The notes: generated by a model from the sequence alone, not told the origin. Shown: positions 27,105 through 38,992, numbered from the stretch's first letter. The stretch is DNA of 64,000 nucleotides from Arthrobacter sp. SLBN-112 (GCF_030944625.1 NZ_JAUSXY010000001.1:3844001-3908000); one strand, 5' to 3'. Translations and numbers: made by a program.

Positions 27105-28750
27105 ATGGCCAGCAGCACTCAGAAGCCAGGCACCGGAGCGATGTTGACTGATCCGGTCCGCTACCCGGCCAGCGCGTCACAGCCAGTCCGCACTAAACGG
27201 GCGTTTGTGTTGGTCCTCCTGACGCTGCTGGTGCCGGGGAGTGCCCAGCTCGTGGCCGGTGACCGGAGGCTGGGCCGGATCGCGTTGCGCGTCACGCTGG
27301 GGGTCTGGGCACTCCTGATCCTGGCAGGGGTCCTGCTGCTGCTGGACCGGACGTTGGTGATCAACGTCTTCACCAACACCGTCACGTCGCTGGTCCTGGT
27401 GATCCTGCTGACGGCCCTGGCTGTTGGCTGGGCCTTGTTGTTCGTCAACACCCTGCGAATCATCCGCCCGGTCCTGCTGGCACCGCGGGCCCGCCCCGCC
27501 GTCGGGATCGCCCTGGTGTTGGCGCTGGTCCTGGGCAGCGGCTCCATGGGCTATGCGGCCTACCTGCTGAACGTGGGCCGCAACGCGATCGGCAGCATCT
27601 TCTCGTCCGGTCCGGCCATTCAGCCCGTGGACGGCAGGTACAACTTCCTGATGATGGGCGGCGACGCCGGCAACGACCGCACGGGTCGCCGCCCGGACAG
27701 CCTCTCCGTGCTGAGTGTTGACGCCAAGACCGGGCAGACAGCCATTATTTCCATCCCCCGGAACTTCCAGAACGCCCAGTTCAGCGCAAACTCCCCCATG
27801 CGCGCCATCTACCCCGACGGCTACGACTGTGGCGACGAATGCCTGATCAACGCCATCAACACGGAGGTCACCAACGAGCACGCCAATCTCTACCCGGGCG
27901 TAGCGGACCCTGGGGCGCAGGCCACCCTGGAGGCCGTGTCCGGGACGCTGGGCATGGACATCCAGGCTTACGTCCTGGTGGACATGGATGGCTTTTCCAA
28001 GCTGATCGATGCCATGGGCGGCATCAGGATCAAGGCCGGCTGGGCTGGGTGCCCATCAGCGGCGAAACCATCGATGAGGCAAACGGCATCCACGGCATGC
28101 CCCTGGGCTGGATACCGGCCGGCGACAACACCTTGGACGGCTACCATGCCCTCTGGTACGGGCGTTCGCGCGAGTTCGTGGACGATTACGCCCGTATTGC
28201 CCGCCAGCAGTGCGTGCAGCAGGCCATGCTCAAGCAACTGGACCCGGCCACCCTGCTGTCCAAGTTCGAGGACATTGCCAACGCCGGCACCAAGGTGGTG
28301 GAGTCCAACATCTCCTCCACGCAGCTGGGCAGCTTTGTGGACCTGGCCATCAAGGCCAAGGGCAAGGAGGTCAAGCGGCTCACCATCGGGCCGCCGGACT
28401 TCGACCCCGCTTTCTCCACCAACCCCGATTTCGACCAGATCCACGAACGCGTCGACCAGCTTCTGGCGTCCGCGTCAGGACCCCAGGCAGCCGGAGCGGG
28501 CGACGACGCCATCACCGCACCGGCAGCGGGTGCCGGGCACGTCCAGGCCGCAGGGCCGGCCGGACTATCCCGGGCCATGACCGGAGGACTGCCGCAGGAG
28601 TCCGCGGCGCCGTCGGACTTCACGCCGGTGACCACCACTCCCGACGGTGAGCCGATTACCGAGCAGATGCTGGACGATTTCAAGCGCCAGGGCAACGAAC
28701 AGGCCATCCGCAACCTCGTGGCCACCAACGGCCAGTGCGCCGCACTGTAG
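27105..28750 (+). pseudogene. LytR-CpsA-Psr (LCP) family gene, frameshifted
   Basis: LCP enzymes transfer polyprenyl-linked glycopolymers onto peptidoglycan. The first part (27105 to about 28040) has four hydrophobic segments and then YNFLMMGGDAGNDRTGRRPDSLSVLSV and ISIPRNFQNAQF, the phosphate-binding core of LCP. Homology then breaks: the +1 frame gives nonsense, while another frame continues with WVPISGETIDEANGIHG, YHALWYGRSREFVDDYARIARQQ and on to TAG 28750. Joining the two frames near 28038-28050 (loss of one base or gain of two) gives a complete protein of about 548 residues. Each half is well conserved, so either the mutation is recent or the sequence contains an error. It lies between purE and manA in an envelope cluster. 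Confidence 0.82.
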
Positions 28751-28783
28751 CCGGCCCATCACACCTAGGGAAACGGAACATCC

Positions 28784-30028
28784 TTGTACCAGATCGAGAA
28801 CGTCCTTCGGGATTACGCATGGGGTTCGACGACGGCGATCGCCTCGCTGCTTGGCCGCCCCGAATCCGGGCGCCCCGAGGCCGAACTGTGGATCGGCGCG
28901 CACCCTGATTCGCCGTCGCTGGCCTATGTGCCCGAGGACGGCGCCCGACGCCCGCTCGACGACCTGATTGCTTCCGACCCGGAACATTTCCTGGGCGCGG
29001 AATCAGTCTCCGCTTTTGGCCCCCGGCTGCCCTTCCTGGCCAAGATCCTGGCCGCAGCCCAGCCGCTGTCCCTCCAGGTCCATCCGAGCCTGGAGCAGGC
29101 ACGGGCCGGGTTCGCACGGGAGAACGACGCCGGGCTCGCCCCCCATGCCGCCAACCGGAACTATCGGGACGACAACCACAAGCCGGAGATGATCTTCGCC
29201 CTCACGCCCTTCGAGGCGCTGTGTGGGTTTCGCCCCGCTGCGGAGACCCGGAAGATCCTGCTGCACATTGCCGGGACCTTCCCGTCTCCGGACGAGTGCC
29301 CTGCCCTGCTGCAGGCGCTCTTGTCCGACCTCTCCGCGGCAGACGAAGGCGCGGGCCTCCACGACGCCTTCGAACGGCTGATCGCCGGCGGCCAGGCTGT
29401 GGCGGAGGATACGGCGCTGGTGGTGGCAGCTTTGCTCTCAGGGGCTGCGCTGGCGCCGTACGAGTCCGAACTTGGAACCGTCATCAGCCTCAACGAGAAG
29501 TACCCTGGGGATCCCGGAGTCCTGATCTCGCTGTTGCTGAACAGGATCTCGTTGCAACCGGGTGAGGCCGTCTACCTGCCGGCGGGGAACGTCCACGCGT
29601 ACCTGCACGGCCTCGGCGTGGAGGTCATGGCGTCCTCGGACAACGTCCTGCGCGGCGGCCTGACGCCCAAGTTCGTGGATGTTCCCGAACTCCTGCACAC
29701 CGTCGATTTCCGCCCCGTGGCAGTACCGATGCTTCGTGCCGAGAAGACCATGATGGACCAGGAACTGTACCGGCCGCCGTTCGGGGAGTTCCAGCTTCAG
29801 CGCATCGAGCTGGGCCCGGACTCCGGTCCCGTCCCGTTGGCCCAGTCCGGCGCCGCCGTGGTCATTGTGGTGGCCGGTGCCGTCTACCTGGACTCCCCCA
29901 AGGGCGACCTGGAGCTGTCACGTGGCGCCAGCGCGTTCGTGGCGGCAGCCGAAGCCCCCGTCAACGTCCACCGCGCGGCGGGCAGCAGTGAGCCTGCCCT
30001 TGCCTTCGCGGTGACCACCGGCCTCTAG
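28784..30028 (+). CDS. manA: Mannose-6-phosphate isomerase, class I
   Basis: The 414-residue zinc enzyme interconverts fructose-6-phosphate and mannose-6-phosphate, feeding GDP-mannose for envelope mannosylation. It contains AELWIGAHPDSPS, the zinc ligands in LSLQVHPSLEQA and DDNHKPEMIFAL, and GNVHAYLHGLGVEVMASSDNVLRGGLTPKFVDVPELL with the catalytic Arg. TTG start preceded by GGAAC. Its last 111 nt are overlapped by the convergent FemX-like frame, an overlap that disappears if that frame is corrected (see the FemX entry). Confidence 0.93.
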   Translation: MYQIENVLRDYAWGSTTAIASLLGRPESGRPEAELWIGAHPDSPSLAYVPEDGARRPLDDLIASDPEHFLGAESVSAFGPRLPFLAKILAAAQPLSLQVHPSLEQARAGFARENDAGLAPHAANRNYRDDNHKPEMIFALTPFEALCGFRPAAETRKILLHIAGTFPSPDECPALLQALLSDLSAADEGAGLHDAFERLIAGGQAVAEDTALVVAALLSGAALAPYESELGTVISLNEKYPGDPGVLISLLLNRISLQPGEAVYLPAGNVHAYLHGLGVEVMASSDNVLRGGLTPKFVDVPELLHTVDFRPVAVPMLRAEKTMMDQELYRPPFGEFQLQRIELGPDSGPVPLAQSGAAVVIVVAGAVYLDSPKGDLELSRGASAFVAAAEAPVNVHRAAGSSEPALAFAVTTGL

Positions 30029-31069
30029 CGGCGCTTTAGCAGCCCCCTGCGCCCGGCCCGCCGCGCTCTTGACGAGCCGGCGGGCCCCCTGGAGGCCCAT
30101 GCGGGCCAGGGGCATGGCTGTGGAGTAGGCGGGGTAGAACGGCGACAGCGGCTTCTCCCAGGTGCCCAGGAGCATGTCCTCGTGCTTGGCGAACTGCTTC
30201 TTGAAGTCGGAGATACCGTCGTTCAGCAGGCCGTTGAAGTCATACCGGCTGCAGCCGTCTTCCCGCATGGACTGCAGCGCCGCCCACTTGACCCCGTAAT
30301 TCACGCGCTGCTTCTGTCCTTCGGCGGACACCCCGCCGTAGAGTTCGAACGCGGTGCTCCCGCTGCGGGAAAGCCAGGTGAAGGCAAGCATCTGCTCGCC
30401 GTCGAACGCTGCGATGATCGGCGAAGCGTCACCCAGGTTCCGGAAGATGTCGCGGTAATACTGGTCCTCATGGATGCCGAAGCCCGCACGTTCGGCGGTG
30501 TCGTGGTAGATGGCGAGCACCTGCTCAAGTTCGGAGTCATTCTTGACCTTGCGGAATTCCACGTCGCTGCGCATCGCCTTGCGGATGTTGGCCCGCGTTG
30601 ACTTGGACATCTCCGCCATCAGTTCGTCGTCTGACCGGGTGAGGTCCAGGATGAGCGTCCTGGGGATCAGCACGGTGTTGGTCGATTCCCGGAAGCCGGC
30701 GGCGGCCACCGCACCGGCGAAGGCGGAATCACGGTCCCAGTCCGGTTCAATGCTGAGGGCAACGCCCCGGTGCCGGAGGGCTGCGTGCTCGGCCAACCGG
30801 TTGAGTACTGCCTGGGTGTTCTCCGCCGAGCACATTGGCCCGCGCGGGATGTAGACCAGCGCGCGGAACGGGACGGGCAGCTTCCGGACCAGCAGCTGCG
30901 CGCAGCCGATGGTGTCCTCACCGGCCTTGACGAGCACCCGGTCCACGGACCAGCCGTGCATCGCCTTGGTCTCGCCCCAGCCCCACAGCTGCTGCGGGTG
31001 GCCCTGGAACCGGTCGACATTTTCGTCCCAGAGGGCGCGGTCAGTACAGGGCACAACGGCAGGAATCAT
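29918..31069 (-). CDS. FemX/FemAB-type peptidoglycan bridge aminoacyltransferase
   Basis: The 383-residue reading contains two GNAT-like folds of the FemAB family: PQQLWGWGETKAMHGW, PRGPMCS, MSKSTRANIRKAMRS in the first and ELYGGVSAEGQKQRVNYGVKWAALQSM, YDFNGL in the second. Such enzymes add amino acids from aminoacyl-tRNA to lipid II side chains. The C terminus looks wrong: after SAAGRA the frame reads 111 nt into manA, while the adjacent frame reads GRRGLLKRR and stops at 30025-30027, the usual type of basic ending. One extra G near 30058-30060 would explain this. TAGGGT at 31077-31082 lies 7 nt from the ATG, consistent with leaderless expression. Confidence 0.85.
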   Translation of the reverse strand: MIPAVVPCTDRALWDENVDRFQGHPQQLWGWGETKAMHGWSVDRVLVKAGEDTIGCAQLLVRKLPVPFRALVYIPRGPMCSAENTQAVLNRLAEHAALRHRGVALSIEPDWDRDSAFAGAVAAAGFRESTNTVLIPRTLILDLTRSDDELMAEMSKSTRANIRKAMRSDVEFRKVKNDSELEQVLAIYHDTAERAGFGIHEDQYYRDIFRNLGDASPIIAAFDGEQMLAFTWLSRSGSTAFELYGGVSAEGQKQRVNYGVKWAALQSMREDGCSRYDFNGLLNDGISDFKKQFAKHEDMLLGTWEKPLSPFYPAYSTAMPLARMGLQGARRLVKSAAGRAQGAAKAPLEAGGHREGKGRLTAARRAVDVDGGFGCRHERAGAT

Positions 31070-31100
31070 GGCTTAAACCCTATACCAAGGCGTTAATGGC

Positions 31101-31135
31101 AAAGCCCCGGAGCGCGCACGGCGCCCCGGGGCTTT
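31101..31135 (-). terminator. Terminator downstream of glpX
   Basis: AAAGCCCCGG and CCGGGGCTTT form a 10-bp stem 22 nt beyond the glpX stop on the minus strand, with a further GCGC pairing inside the loop. Confidence 0.75.
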
Positions 31136-31157
31136 GGTATCCGTTACCGGATGAAGA

Positions 31158-32195
31158 TCAGCTCTTGCGGGCGTAGCCCTCCCACTTGCTGGCCTGGTGC
31201 TCGCCGTCCACAAAGCGGATGGTTCCCGACTTTGACCGCATCACGATGGACTGGGTCAGGACCTTGTCCTTGGAGTACCGCACGCCCTTGAGCAGGTCGC
31301 CGTCGGTGATGCCCGTCGCGGCGAAGTAGCAGTTGTCGCTGGAGACGAGGTCGTTGGTTGAAAGCACGCGGTCCAGGTCGTGGCCGGCGTCGATGGCCTT
31401 CTGCTTCTCTTCGTCGCTGGTGGGCCAGAGACGGCCCTGGATGACGCCGCCAAGGGACTTGATGGCGCAGGCGGCCACAATCCCCTCAGGAGTTCCGCCG
31501 ATGCCCATCAGGGCGTCCACGCCGGTGCCGGAGCGGGCCGCCGCGATAGCGCCGGCGACATCGCCGTCCATGATGAACTTGGTGCGAGCGCCGGCTTCGC
31601 GGATTTCTTCCACGAGCGGGCGGTGCCGGTCACGGTCCAGGATCATGACGTTGAGCTGGTTCACCTTCACTCCCTTGGCCTTGGCGATCAGGTGCAGGTT
31701 CTGCTTGACCGGCAGGCGCAGGTCCACCATGTCCGCAGCTTCAGGGCCGGTGACGAGCTTCTCCATGTAGAACACGGCGGAGGGATCGAACATGGAGCCG
31801 CGCTCGGCCACGGCGAGGACGGCCAGGGCGTTGTTGATGCCAAGGGCGGTCAGCCGGGTTCCGTCGATCGGATCGACCGCGACGTCGCACTCCGGGCCGG
31901 TGCCGTCGCCGACACGCTCGCCGTTGAACAGCATGGGTGCTTCGTCTTTTTCGCCTTCGCCGATCACCACGACGCCGTTGAAGTGGACGGTCTGCAGGAA
32001 GGAACGCATGGCATCGACGGCCGCACCATCCGCGGTGTTCTTGTCGCCAAAGCCAACCCAGTGGCCGCCGGCGATGGCAGCGGCCTCGGTGACGCGGACG
32101 AGTTCAAGGGCAAGGTTGCGGTCCGGCTCGTCGTGGCCCACCGCAAGGGACGGTGAAATCGTGGAGTACTTCTGGGTCATGGACGCTGGTGACAC
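31158..32195 (-). CDS. glpX: Fructose-1,6-bisphosphatase, class II
   Basis: The 345-residue enzyme dephosphorylates fructose-1,6-bisphosphate in gluconeogenesis. Motifs are AAAIAGGHWVGFGDKN, VVIGEGEKDEAPML, CDVAVDPIDGTRL (metal and substrate binding) and MGIGGTPEGIVAACAIKSLGG. This is the only FBPase type in most actinobacteria. The GTG at 32195 has GAGG five bases upstream; an internal ATG at 32180 is an alternative. It is divergent from DUF4245, a conserved arrangement, with fumC close by. Confidence 0.95.
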   Translation of the reverse strand: MSPASMTQKYSTISPSLAVGHDEPDRNLALELVRVTEAAAIAGGHWVGFGDKNTADGAAVDAMRSFLQTVHFNGVVVIGEGEKDEAPMLFNGERVGDGTGPECDVAVDPIDGTRLTALGINNALAVLAVAERGSMFDPSAVFYMEKLVTGPEAADMVDLRLPVKQNLHLIAKAKGVKVNQLNVMILDRDRHRPLVEEIREAGARTKFIMDGDVAGAIAAARSGTGVDALMGIGGTPEGIVAACAIKSLGGVIQGRLWPTSDEEKQKAIDAGHDLDRVLSTNDLVSSDNCYFAATGITDGDLLKGVRYSKDKVLTQSIVMRSKSGTIRFVDGEHQASKWEGYARKS

Positions 32196-32404
32196 GTGAA
32201 CCTCTTCTTCGAGTGGCGATCATTGAACCCGCTTGCCGGTGCAGCAGAGCGGTGATTCCTCTGGTATCGATCATAGTCGCGGTAGGCCGCGTGGCGGGCG
32301 GCCCATGACGCGGCAGCGCAATGTGCGTGCGGGTGCCACCGGGGCCTGATGCCGCCGAATGGAACTCCGGCTCCGGGATGGGCGACTATAGAGAAGTGAA
32401 TGAC

Positions 32405-33085
32405 ATGCAGGAAGCCACCAGCCCCAACTCCGGCCAGGCACAGCCCGAAGGCCGGCCCGAGGCCGCAAGGGCCGGCGCGGATACCCCCGTAAAGCCCGTC
32501 ATTCCGGCGGCGGCCGCCAAGCGGGCCAACGCCTCGGTGATCGGCATGATCATCGCCCTGGTGCTCAGCATTGCCGCTTTCCTGCCTGTGGTCCTGATGA
32601 ACCCGCAGCCGAAGAGTGACGGCTACCGGCCGGACATCGATGTTGCGTCGGTGGCCCGGAATGCCGCGGATGTGGCCGGATTCACACCCGTCGCGCCGGA
32701 TACCGGCAACGCCTTCCGCGCCAACTACGCACGGTGGGAGACCGGCACGGGCAGCGGCGTGCCCACATGGGAGGTCGGCTACCTGACACCCAAGACCTCG
32801 TTCATCGCCCTGGTGCAGACCAAGAGCGCCAACCCCACCTGGCTCCTCCAGCAGACAAAGAACGCCCCCGTCACTGGTACCAGGAACGCCGGCGGCAAGG
32901 ACTGGGAACTGCGCGATACCGGCAAGGGGGAAAAGTCGATGATCCTGAACTACCGGGGCAGTACCGTCGTCCTCTCCGGTGCCGCCCAACTGGACGAGTT
33001 CTCCACGCTGGCAGCCGCCGTCGTGACCTCCCTGGACAGCAGCCCGGCCGTCACAGTTTCACCCTCGGCGGCCCCGACGCCGTAA
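32405..33085 (+). CDS. DUF4245 domain-containing membrane protein
   Basis: The protein of about 226 residues has an acidic/Pro-rich cytosolic start, one membrane helix around residues 44-65 (ASVIGMIIALVLSIAAFLPVV) and an extracytoplasmic domain with FRANYARWETGTGSGVPTWEVGYLTP and WLLQQTKNAP, the DUF4245 pattern. Function unknown; the family is actinobacterial and regularly divergent from glpX. ATG 32405 is favoured (a TATAGA box at 32387-32392 predicts transcription starting just before it), though an in-frame GTG lies at 32396. Carbonic anhydrase follows after 9 nt. Confidence 0.85.
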   Translation: MQEATSPNSGQAQPEGRPEAARAGADTPVKPVIPAAAAKRANASVIGMIIALVLSIAAFLPVVLMNPQPKSDGYRPDIDVASVARNAADVAGFTPVAPDTGNAFRANYARWETGTGSGVPTWEVGYLTPKTSFIALVQTKSANPTWLLQQTKNAPVTGTRNAGGKDWELRDTGKGEKSMILNYRGSTVVLSGAAQLDEFSTLAAAVVTSLDSSPAVTVSPSAAPTP

Positions 33086-33094
33086 GGTGGGGCC

Positions 33095-33709
33095 GTGACG
33101 ACTAACCTGACCCCTGCACTGGCCTGGCGCCGCCTGCGCGAAGGCAACGAACGTTTCGTAAACGGCGAGTCCTCCCATCCGAACCAGAATGCGTCGCGCC
33201 GCTCATCGCTGGTGGAGACACAGAATCCGTTTGCGGTGATCTTCGGCTGTTCCGACTCCCGGCTCGCCGCAGAAATCATTTTCGACGTCGGCCTGGGCGA
33301 CGTCTTCGTGGTCCGCACCGCGGGCCAGGTGATCGACGACGCCGTCCTGGGCTCCCTGGAGTACAGCGTCGGCGTGCTGAACGTGCCCCTGATCGTCATC
33401 CTCGGCCATGACAGCTGCGGCGCCGTGACAGCCACGAAGGACGCCGTGCAGACCGGCGAGATGCCGGCAGGCTTCATCCGCGACCTCGTGGAGCGCATCA
33501 CGCCCTCCGTCCTGACCTCACTGCGCAATGACCAGCCCGAGGTCAACGACATGGTGGTGGAGCACGTCAAGCAGACGTCGCAGCGCCTGGCGGACAGCTC
33601 TCGTGTGATTTCCGACGCAATCGAGGCCGGCCGTACCGCCGTCGTTGGCCTTTCCTACCGCCTGGCCGAAGGCCGGGCTGACCTGGTTTACGGAAAGGGC
33701 GAGCTCTAG
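33095..33709 (+). CDS. Beta-class carbonic anhydrase
   Basis: The 204-residue enzyme hydrates CO2 to bicarbonate. Zinc ligands and the Asp-Arg dyad are visible in FGCSDSRLAAE and LGHDSCGAV, with VVRTAGQVIDDAVLGSLEY between them, the standard beta-CA order. The GTG start is preceded by AAGGTGGGG; TAAGGT also lies 6 nt upstream, so both normal and leaderless initiation are possible. It is 9 nt after DUF4245, probably in the same operon, and is followed by a strong terminator. Confidence 0.93.
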   Translation: MTTNLTPALAWRRLREGNERFVNGESSHPNQNASRRSSLVETQNPFAVIFGCSDSRLAAEIIFDVGLGDVFVVRTAGQVIDDAVLGSLEYSVGVLNVPLIVILGHDSCGAVTATKDAVQTGEMPAGFIRDLVERITPSVLTSLRNDQPEVNDMVVEHVKQTSQRLADSSRVISDAIEAGRTAVVGLSYRLAEGRADLVYGKGEL

Positions 33710-33721
33710 CCTCACCTCGCA

Positions 33722-33753
33722 GGGGGCCGCACGGGCGACCGTGCGGCCCCCTT
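33722..33753 (+). terminator. Terminator after carbonic anhydrase
   Basis: An 11-bp perfect stem (GGGGGCCGCAC with GTGCGGCCCCC) and an 8-nt loop begin 12 nt after the stop, followed by TTAACGGTTTTC. Confidence 0.85.
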
Positions 33754-33795
33754 AACGGTTTTCGATGGGGCGCCTGATCGCCATAAGCTAGCCCC

Positions 33796-35223
33796 ATGAC
33801 TTCCACTGAAGAGTTCCGCATTGAACATGACACGATGGGCGAAGTCCGCGTCCCCGTGAACGCACTGTACCGCGCGCAGACGCAGCGGGCAGTGGAAAAC
33901 TTCCCCATTTCCGGCAAGACCCTGGAACGCACCCACATCGAGGCGCTGGCCCGGGTCAAGAAGGCTGCCGCCCAGGCCAACGCAGAACTGGGCGTGCTCG
34001 ACGGCGAGCTGGCCAAGGCGATTGCAGACGCTGCCGACGAAGTGGCCGCGGGCAAGTACGACGGCGACTTCCCCATCGACGTTTTCCAGACCGGCTCCGG
34101 AACGTCCTCGAACATGAACACCAACGAGGTCCTGGCAGAGCTGGCCACGCGTGCGCTGAAGGCCGCCGGCAGTGACAAGGTTGTCCACCCGAACGACCAC
34201 GTCAACGCTTCGCAGTCCTCCAACGACGTCTTCCCCACGTCGGTCCACGTGGCCGCCACCTCCGCGCTGATCAACGACCTCATCCCGGCCCTGGGCTACC
34301 TGGCCGAGTCGCTGGAGCGCAAAGCCGTCGAGTTCAAGGATGTCGTCAAGTCCGGCCGCACCCACCTCATGGACGCCACCCCGGTGACCCTGGGCCAGGA
34401 ATTCGGCGGCTACGCCGCACAGGTCCGCTACGGCATCGAACGGATCAACGCCTCACTCCCCCGTGTGGCAGAGGTTCCGCTGGGCGGCACAGCCGTGGGC
34501 ACCGGCATCAACACCCCCGCGGGTTTCCCCGAGCGTGTCATCGAGCTTCTCGCCACGGACACCGGCCTGCCGCTGACCGAAGCCCGCGACCACTTCGAAG
34601 CCCAGGCCAACCGCGACGGCCTGATCGAAGCTTCCAGCCAGCTGCGCAACATCGCCATCTCCTTCATGAAGATCAACAACGATCTCCGCTGGATGGGCTC
34701 CGGCCCCAACACCGGCCTCGGCGAAATCGCCATCCCGGACCTGCAGCCCGGCTCCTCCATCATGCCCGGCAAGGTCAACCCGGTGATCTGCGAGGCGTCC
34801 ATCATGGTGGCCGCCCAGGTCATCGGCAACGACACCGCCATCGCCTGGTCCGGCACCAACGGCGCCTTCGAGCTCAACGTCGGCATCCCGGTCATGGCCG
34901 CCAACCTGCTCGAGTCCATCCGCCTGCTGGCCAACACCAGCCGTGTCATGGCGGACAAGATGATCGACGGCATCACCGCCAACGTGGAGCGCGCCCGCTT
35001 CCTGGCCGAGGCCTCGCCGTCCATCGTTACGCCCCTGAACAAGTACATCGGCTACGAGAACGCCGCCAAGATCGCCAAGACGGCCGTCAAGGAGGGCCTG
35101 ACCATCCGCCAGGCCACCGAGAAGCTCGGCTTCGTCGGCGAAGGCGACGGCAAGGTTTCCGAGGCGGACCTGGACAAGGCCTTGGACGTCACCACCATGA
35201 CGTCTCCGGCGCACAAGGCATAA
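33796..35223 (+). CDS. fumC: Fumarate hydratase, class II
   Basis: The 475-residue enzyme interconverts fumarate and malate in the TCA cycle. It has [14 protein letters not shown], the [12 protein letters not shown] and [17 protein letters not shown] loops, and the [11 protein letters not shown] signature with the catalytic Ser. Leaderless start is likely: TAAGCT at 33784-33789 lies 6 nt before the ATG and no ribosome site is present. It is monocistronic, flanked by hairpins on both sides. Confidence 0.96.
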   Translation: MTSTEEFRIEHDTMGEVRVPVNALYRAQTQRAVENFPISGKTLERTHIEALARVKKAAAQANAELGVLDGELAKAIADAADEVAAGKYDGDFPIDVFQTGSGTSSNMNTNEVLAELATRALKAAGSDKVVHPNDHVNASQSSNDVFPTSVHVAATSALINDLIPALGYLAESLERKAVEFKDVVKSGRTHLMDATPVTLGQEFGGYAAQVRYGIERINASLPRVAEVPLGGTAVGTGINTPAGFPERVIELLATDTGLPLTEARDHFEAQANRDGLIEASSQLRNIAISFMKINNDLRWMGSGPNTGLGEIAIPDLQPGSSIMPGKVNPVICEASIMVAAQVIGNDTAIAWSGTNGAFELNVGIPVMAANLLESIRLLANTSRVMADKMIDGITANVERARFLAEASPSIVTPLNKYIGYENAAKIAKTAVKEGLTIRQATEKLGFVGEGDGKVSEADLDKALDVTTMTSPAHKA

Positions 35224-35237
35224 CAAGCCACAGCGCC

Positions 35238-35283
35238 CGACGGCGGCCGGCACCTTTCGCACGAAAGGTACGGGCCGCCGTCG
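35238..35283 (+). terminator. Terminator after fumC
   Basis: CGACGGCGGCC and GGCCGCCGTCG form an 11-bp outer stem enclosing a second small hairpin (ACCTTT with AAAGGT), followed by TACTTTAA. Confidence 0.85.
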
Positions 35284-35316
35284 TACTTTAAGCCCACTGC
35301 CTGCGGCGCATCATGA

Positions 35317-35354
35317 AGTTGCACTACAATGGATTCAGTGCAAAACTTTACTAT

Positions 35355-35372
<18 letters not shown>
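35317..35372 (+). promoter_or_regulatory. Promoter and operator of the TetR-MFS operon
   Basis: TACAAT at 35325-35330 is a good -10. Three copies of a half-site surround it: AGTTGCACT (35317-35325) in one orientation, AGTGCAA (35337-35343) and AGTGCAACT (35364-35372) in the other. The first overlaps the -10 and the third lies just inside the tetR coding region, suggesting autorepression. Confidence 0.65.
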
Positions 35373-37711
<2,339 letters not shown>

Positions 37712-37783
37712 CCGTCGTCGGAAGCCTGGGCCGGCCGCGGCCGGCCGGGTGCCGGGCCACCCCCCAGACCGACCGGAAAAACC

Positions 37784-37824
37784 AGCAGGGACGCCGCACT
37801 CTTGGGGGTTGCGGCGTCCCTGCT
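37784..37824. terminator. Terminator between MFS and NUDIX genes
   Basis: A 15-bp perfect stem (AGCAGGGACGCCGCA with its complement) and an 11-nt loop lie between the convergent genes. An AAAAA run on the left gives a U-run to minus-strand transcripts. Confidence 0.85.
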
Positions 37825-37839
37825 CCGTATGTAGTCCCT

Positions 37840-37878
37840 GGTGCCCCGCCTGGCAGCTATACCAGGCGGGGCGCCACC
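37840..37878. terminator. Second hairpin next to the NUDIX stop
   Basis: GCCCCGCCTGG and CCAGGCGGGGC pair over 11 bp with an 8-nt loop, 4 nt after the NUDIX stop on the minus strand. There is no U-run, so it may stabilise the RNA end or assist the next hairpin. Confidence 0.5.
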
Positions 37879-37882
37879 ATTC

Positions 37883-38353
37883 TTAGGGCTCGAAGTGGAC
37901 GGCTCCTGCCGGCGTCAGCGCCTGGCGGATGCTGGTGAGGTGCCCGGGCATGAGAGCGGGAAGCTCGTCCAGGCCGAACCAGCCAACGGCCAGGGACTCG
38001 TCATCGTTCACCCTGGCTTCGCCGGAGACGTAACGGCACAGGAACACGATGTCGAGGAACTCGCAGACGTCCCCGTTGGGGTAAGTCACCGGACCAACCG
38101 CTCCCACGGACACCACGCGTTCGGCTTCTGCCACCACGGCGGTTTCCTCGAAGATCTCCCGGACCAGGCCGCGCGCGGGCTGCTCCCCAGGGTCCAGCAT
38201 CCCGCTGATCAGCGCCCACTGCCGGTTGTCCGCCCGCTGGGCCAGCAGGATCCTGCCCGCGTCGTCGACCACCACGCCCCGGACGCCGGGAACCCAGAGG
38301 GGGTCGTTGCCGATCTTCTTGCGCAGTTTCAGGACGTATTCGGGTGCAGGCAT
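37883..38353 (-). CDS. NUDIX hydrolase
   Basis: The 156-residue protein has the Nudix box GMLDPGEQPARGLVREIFEETAV, matching GX5EX7REUXEEXGU except that Ala replaces the final conserved Gly. It probably hydrolyses a nucleoside diphosphate derivative; the substrate cannot be deduced. The start MPAPEYVLKLRKKIGNDPLWVPG resembles actinobacterial NUDIX proteins that act on NADH-like or oxidised nucleotides. A TAGGCT box 6 nt upstream of the ATG suggests leaderless expression. Confidence 0.9.
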   Translation of the reverse strand: MPAPEYVLKLRKKIGNDPLWVPGVRGVVVDDAGRILLAQRADNRQWALISGMLDPGEQPARGLVREIFEETAVVAEAERVVSVGAVGPVTYPNGDVCEFLDIVFLCRYVSGEARVNDDESLAVGWFGLDELPALMPGHLTSIRQALTPAGAVHFEP

Positions 38354-38383
38354 AATGCCAGCCTACCCAAGACCACGAACGCC

Positions 38384-38932
38384 TCAGGCCGGCAGGAACA
38401 TGGCGGCCGCGGCCCCGGCAAGCATGAACGGGCCAAACGGAATGGAAGACTTCAGCGTTCCCCTGCGGGCCGCCAGGAGTGCCAGGGACCACAGTCCGCC
38501 GAGCAGGAACGCCAGGAATGTACCGGCGAAGAGGTGCCCCCAGCTGAGGTAGCCGAGGTACATGCCCAGCACTCCAGCCAGCTTGACGTCGCCGAACCCC
38601 ATCCCGGGTGGATAAACGAGGCGAAGGACGAAATAGAAAAGCCAGAGGATCGCCGCACCGGCCACCACCCTGAGGACAGGCATGACGGGCATTCCGTTCG
38701 GCTCCCCCGTGTCCGGCACCGAACCGCCCCAGGCCGCCACTGCCGCTGCGGCCAGGAGAAGGAGCCCCGCCACGGCATAGGACGGGAACACGATGCGGTT
38801 GGGCAGGAGGTGGTGCCGGACATCGATGACGGTGAGCCGAACAGCCATCACCACAAAGTAGAGGCACGCGGCAAGTACCAGCCAGAAGGCCACGGGGGTG
38901 TACAGCCACAGCTCGCCCAGTCGTCCAATCAC
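38384..38932 (-). CDS. A24-family prepilin-type peptidase
   Basis: The 182-residue membrane protein has the two catalytic Asp motifs of type IV prepilin peptidases: TVIDVRHHLLPNRIV near residue 37 and GMGFGDVKLAGVLG near 113, and about six membrane helices. It lacks the N-terminal methylase domain, so it is the short, peptidase-only form. No pilin or secretion ATPase gene is in the window, so its substrate genes are elsewhere. Located 30 nt upstream of the NUDIX gene on the same strand. Confidence 0.88.
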   Translation of the reverse strand: MIGRLGELWLYTPVAFWLVLAACLYFVVMAVRLTVIDVRHHLLPNRIVFPSYAVAGLLLLAAAAVAAWGGSVPDTGEPNGMPVMPVLRVVAGAAILWLFYFVLRLVYPPGMGFGDVKLAGVLGMYLGYLSWGHLFAGTFLAFLLGGLWSLALLAARRGTLKSSIPFGPFMLAGAAAAMFLPA

Positions 38933-38992
38933 CCCTCGGATGCTACTGGATCCACCCGTACCGGCCGTAGCGCCACCGCGTAAACTGTGGAT

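Noticed and set aside
35313..35354. ATG 35313 as tetR start
   Set aside because: It would lie upstream of the transcription start expected from the -10 at 35325-35330 and would place the operator inside the coding region.
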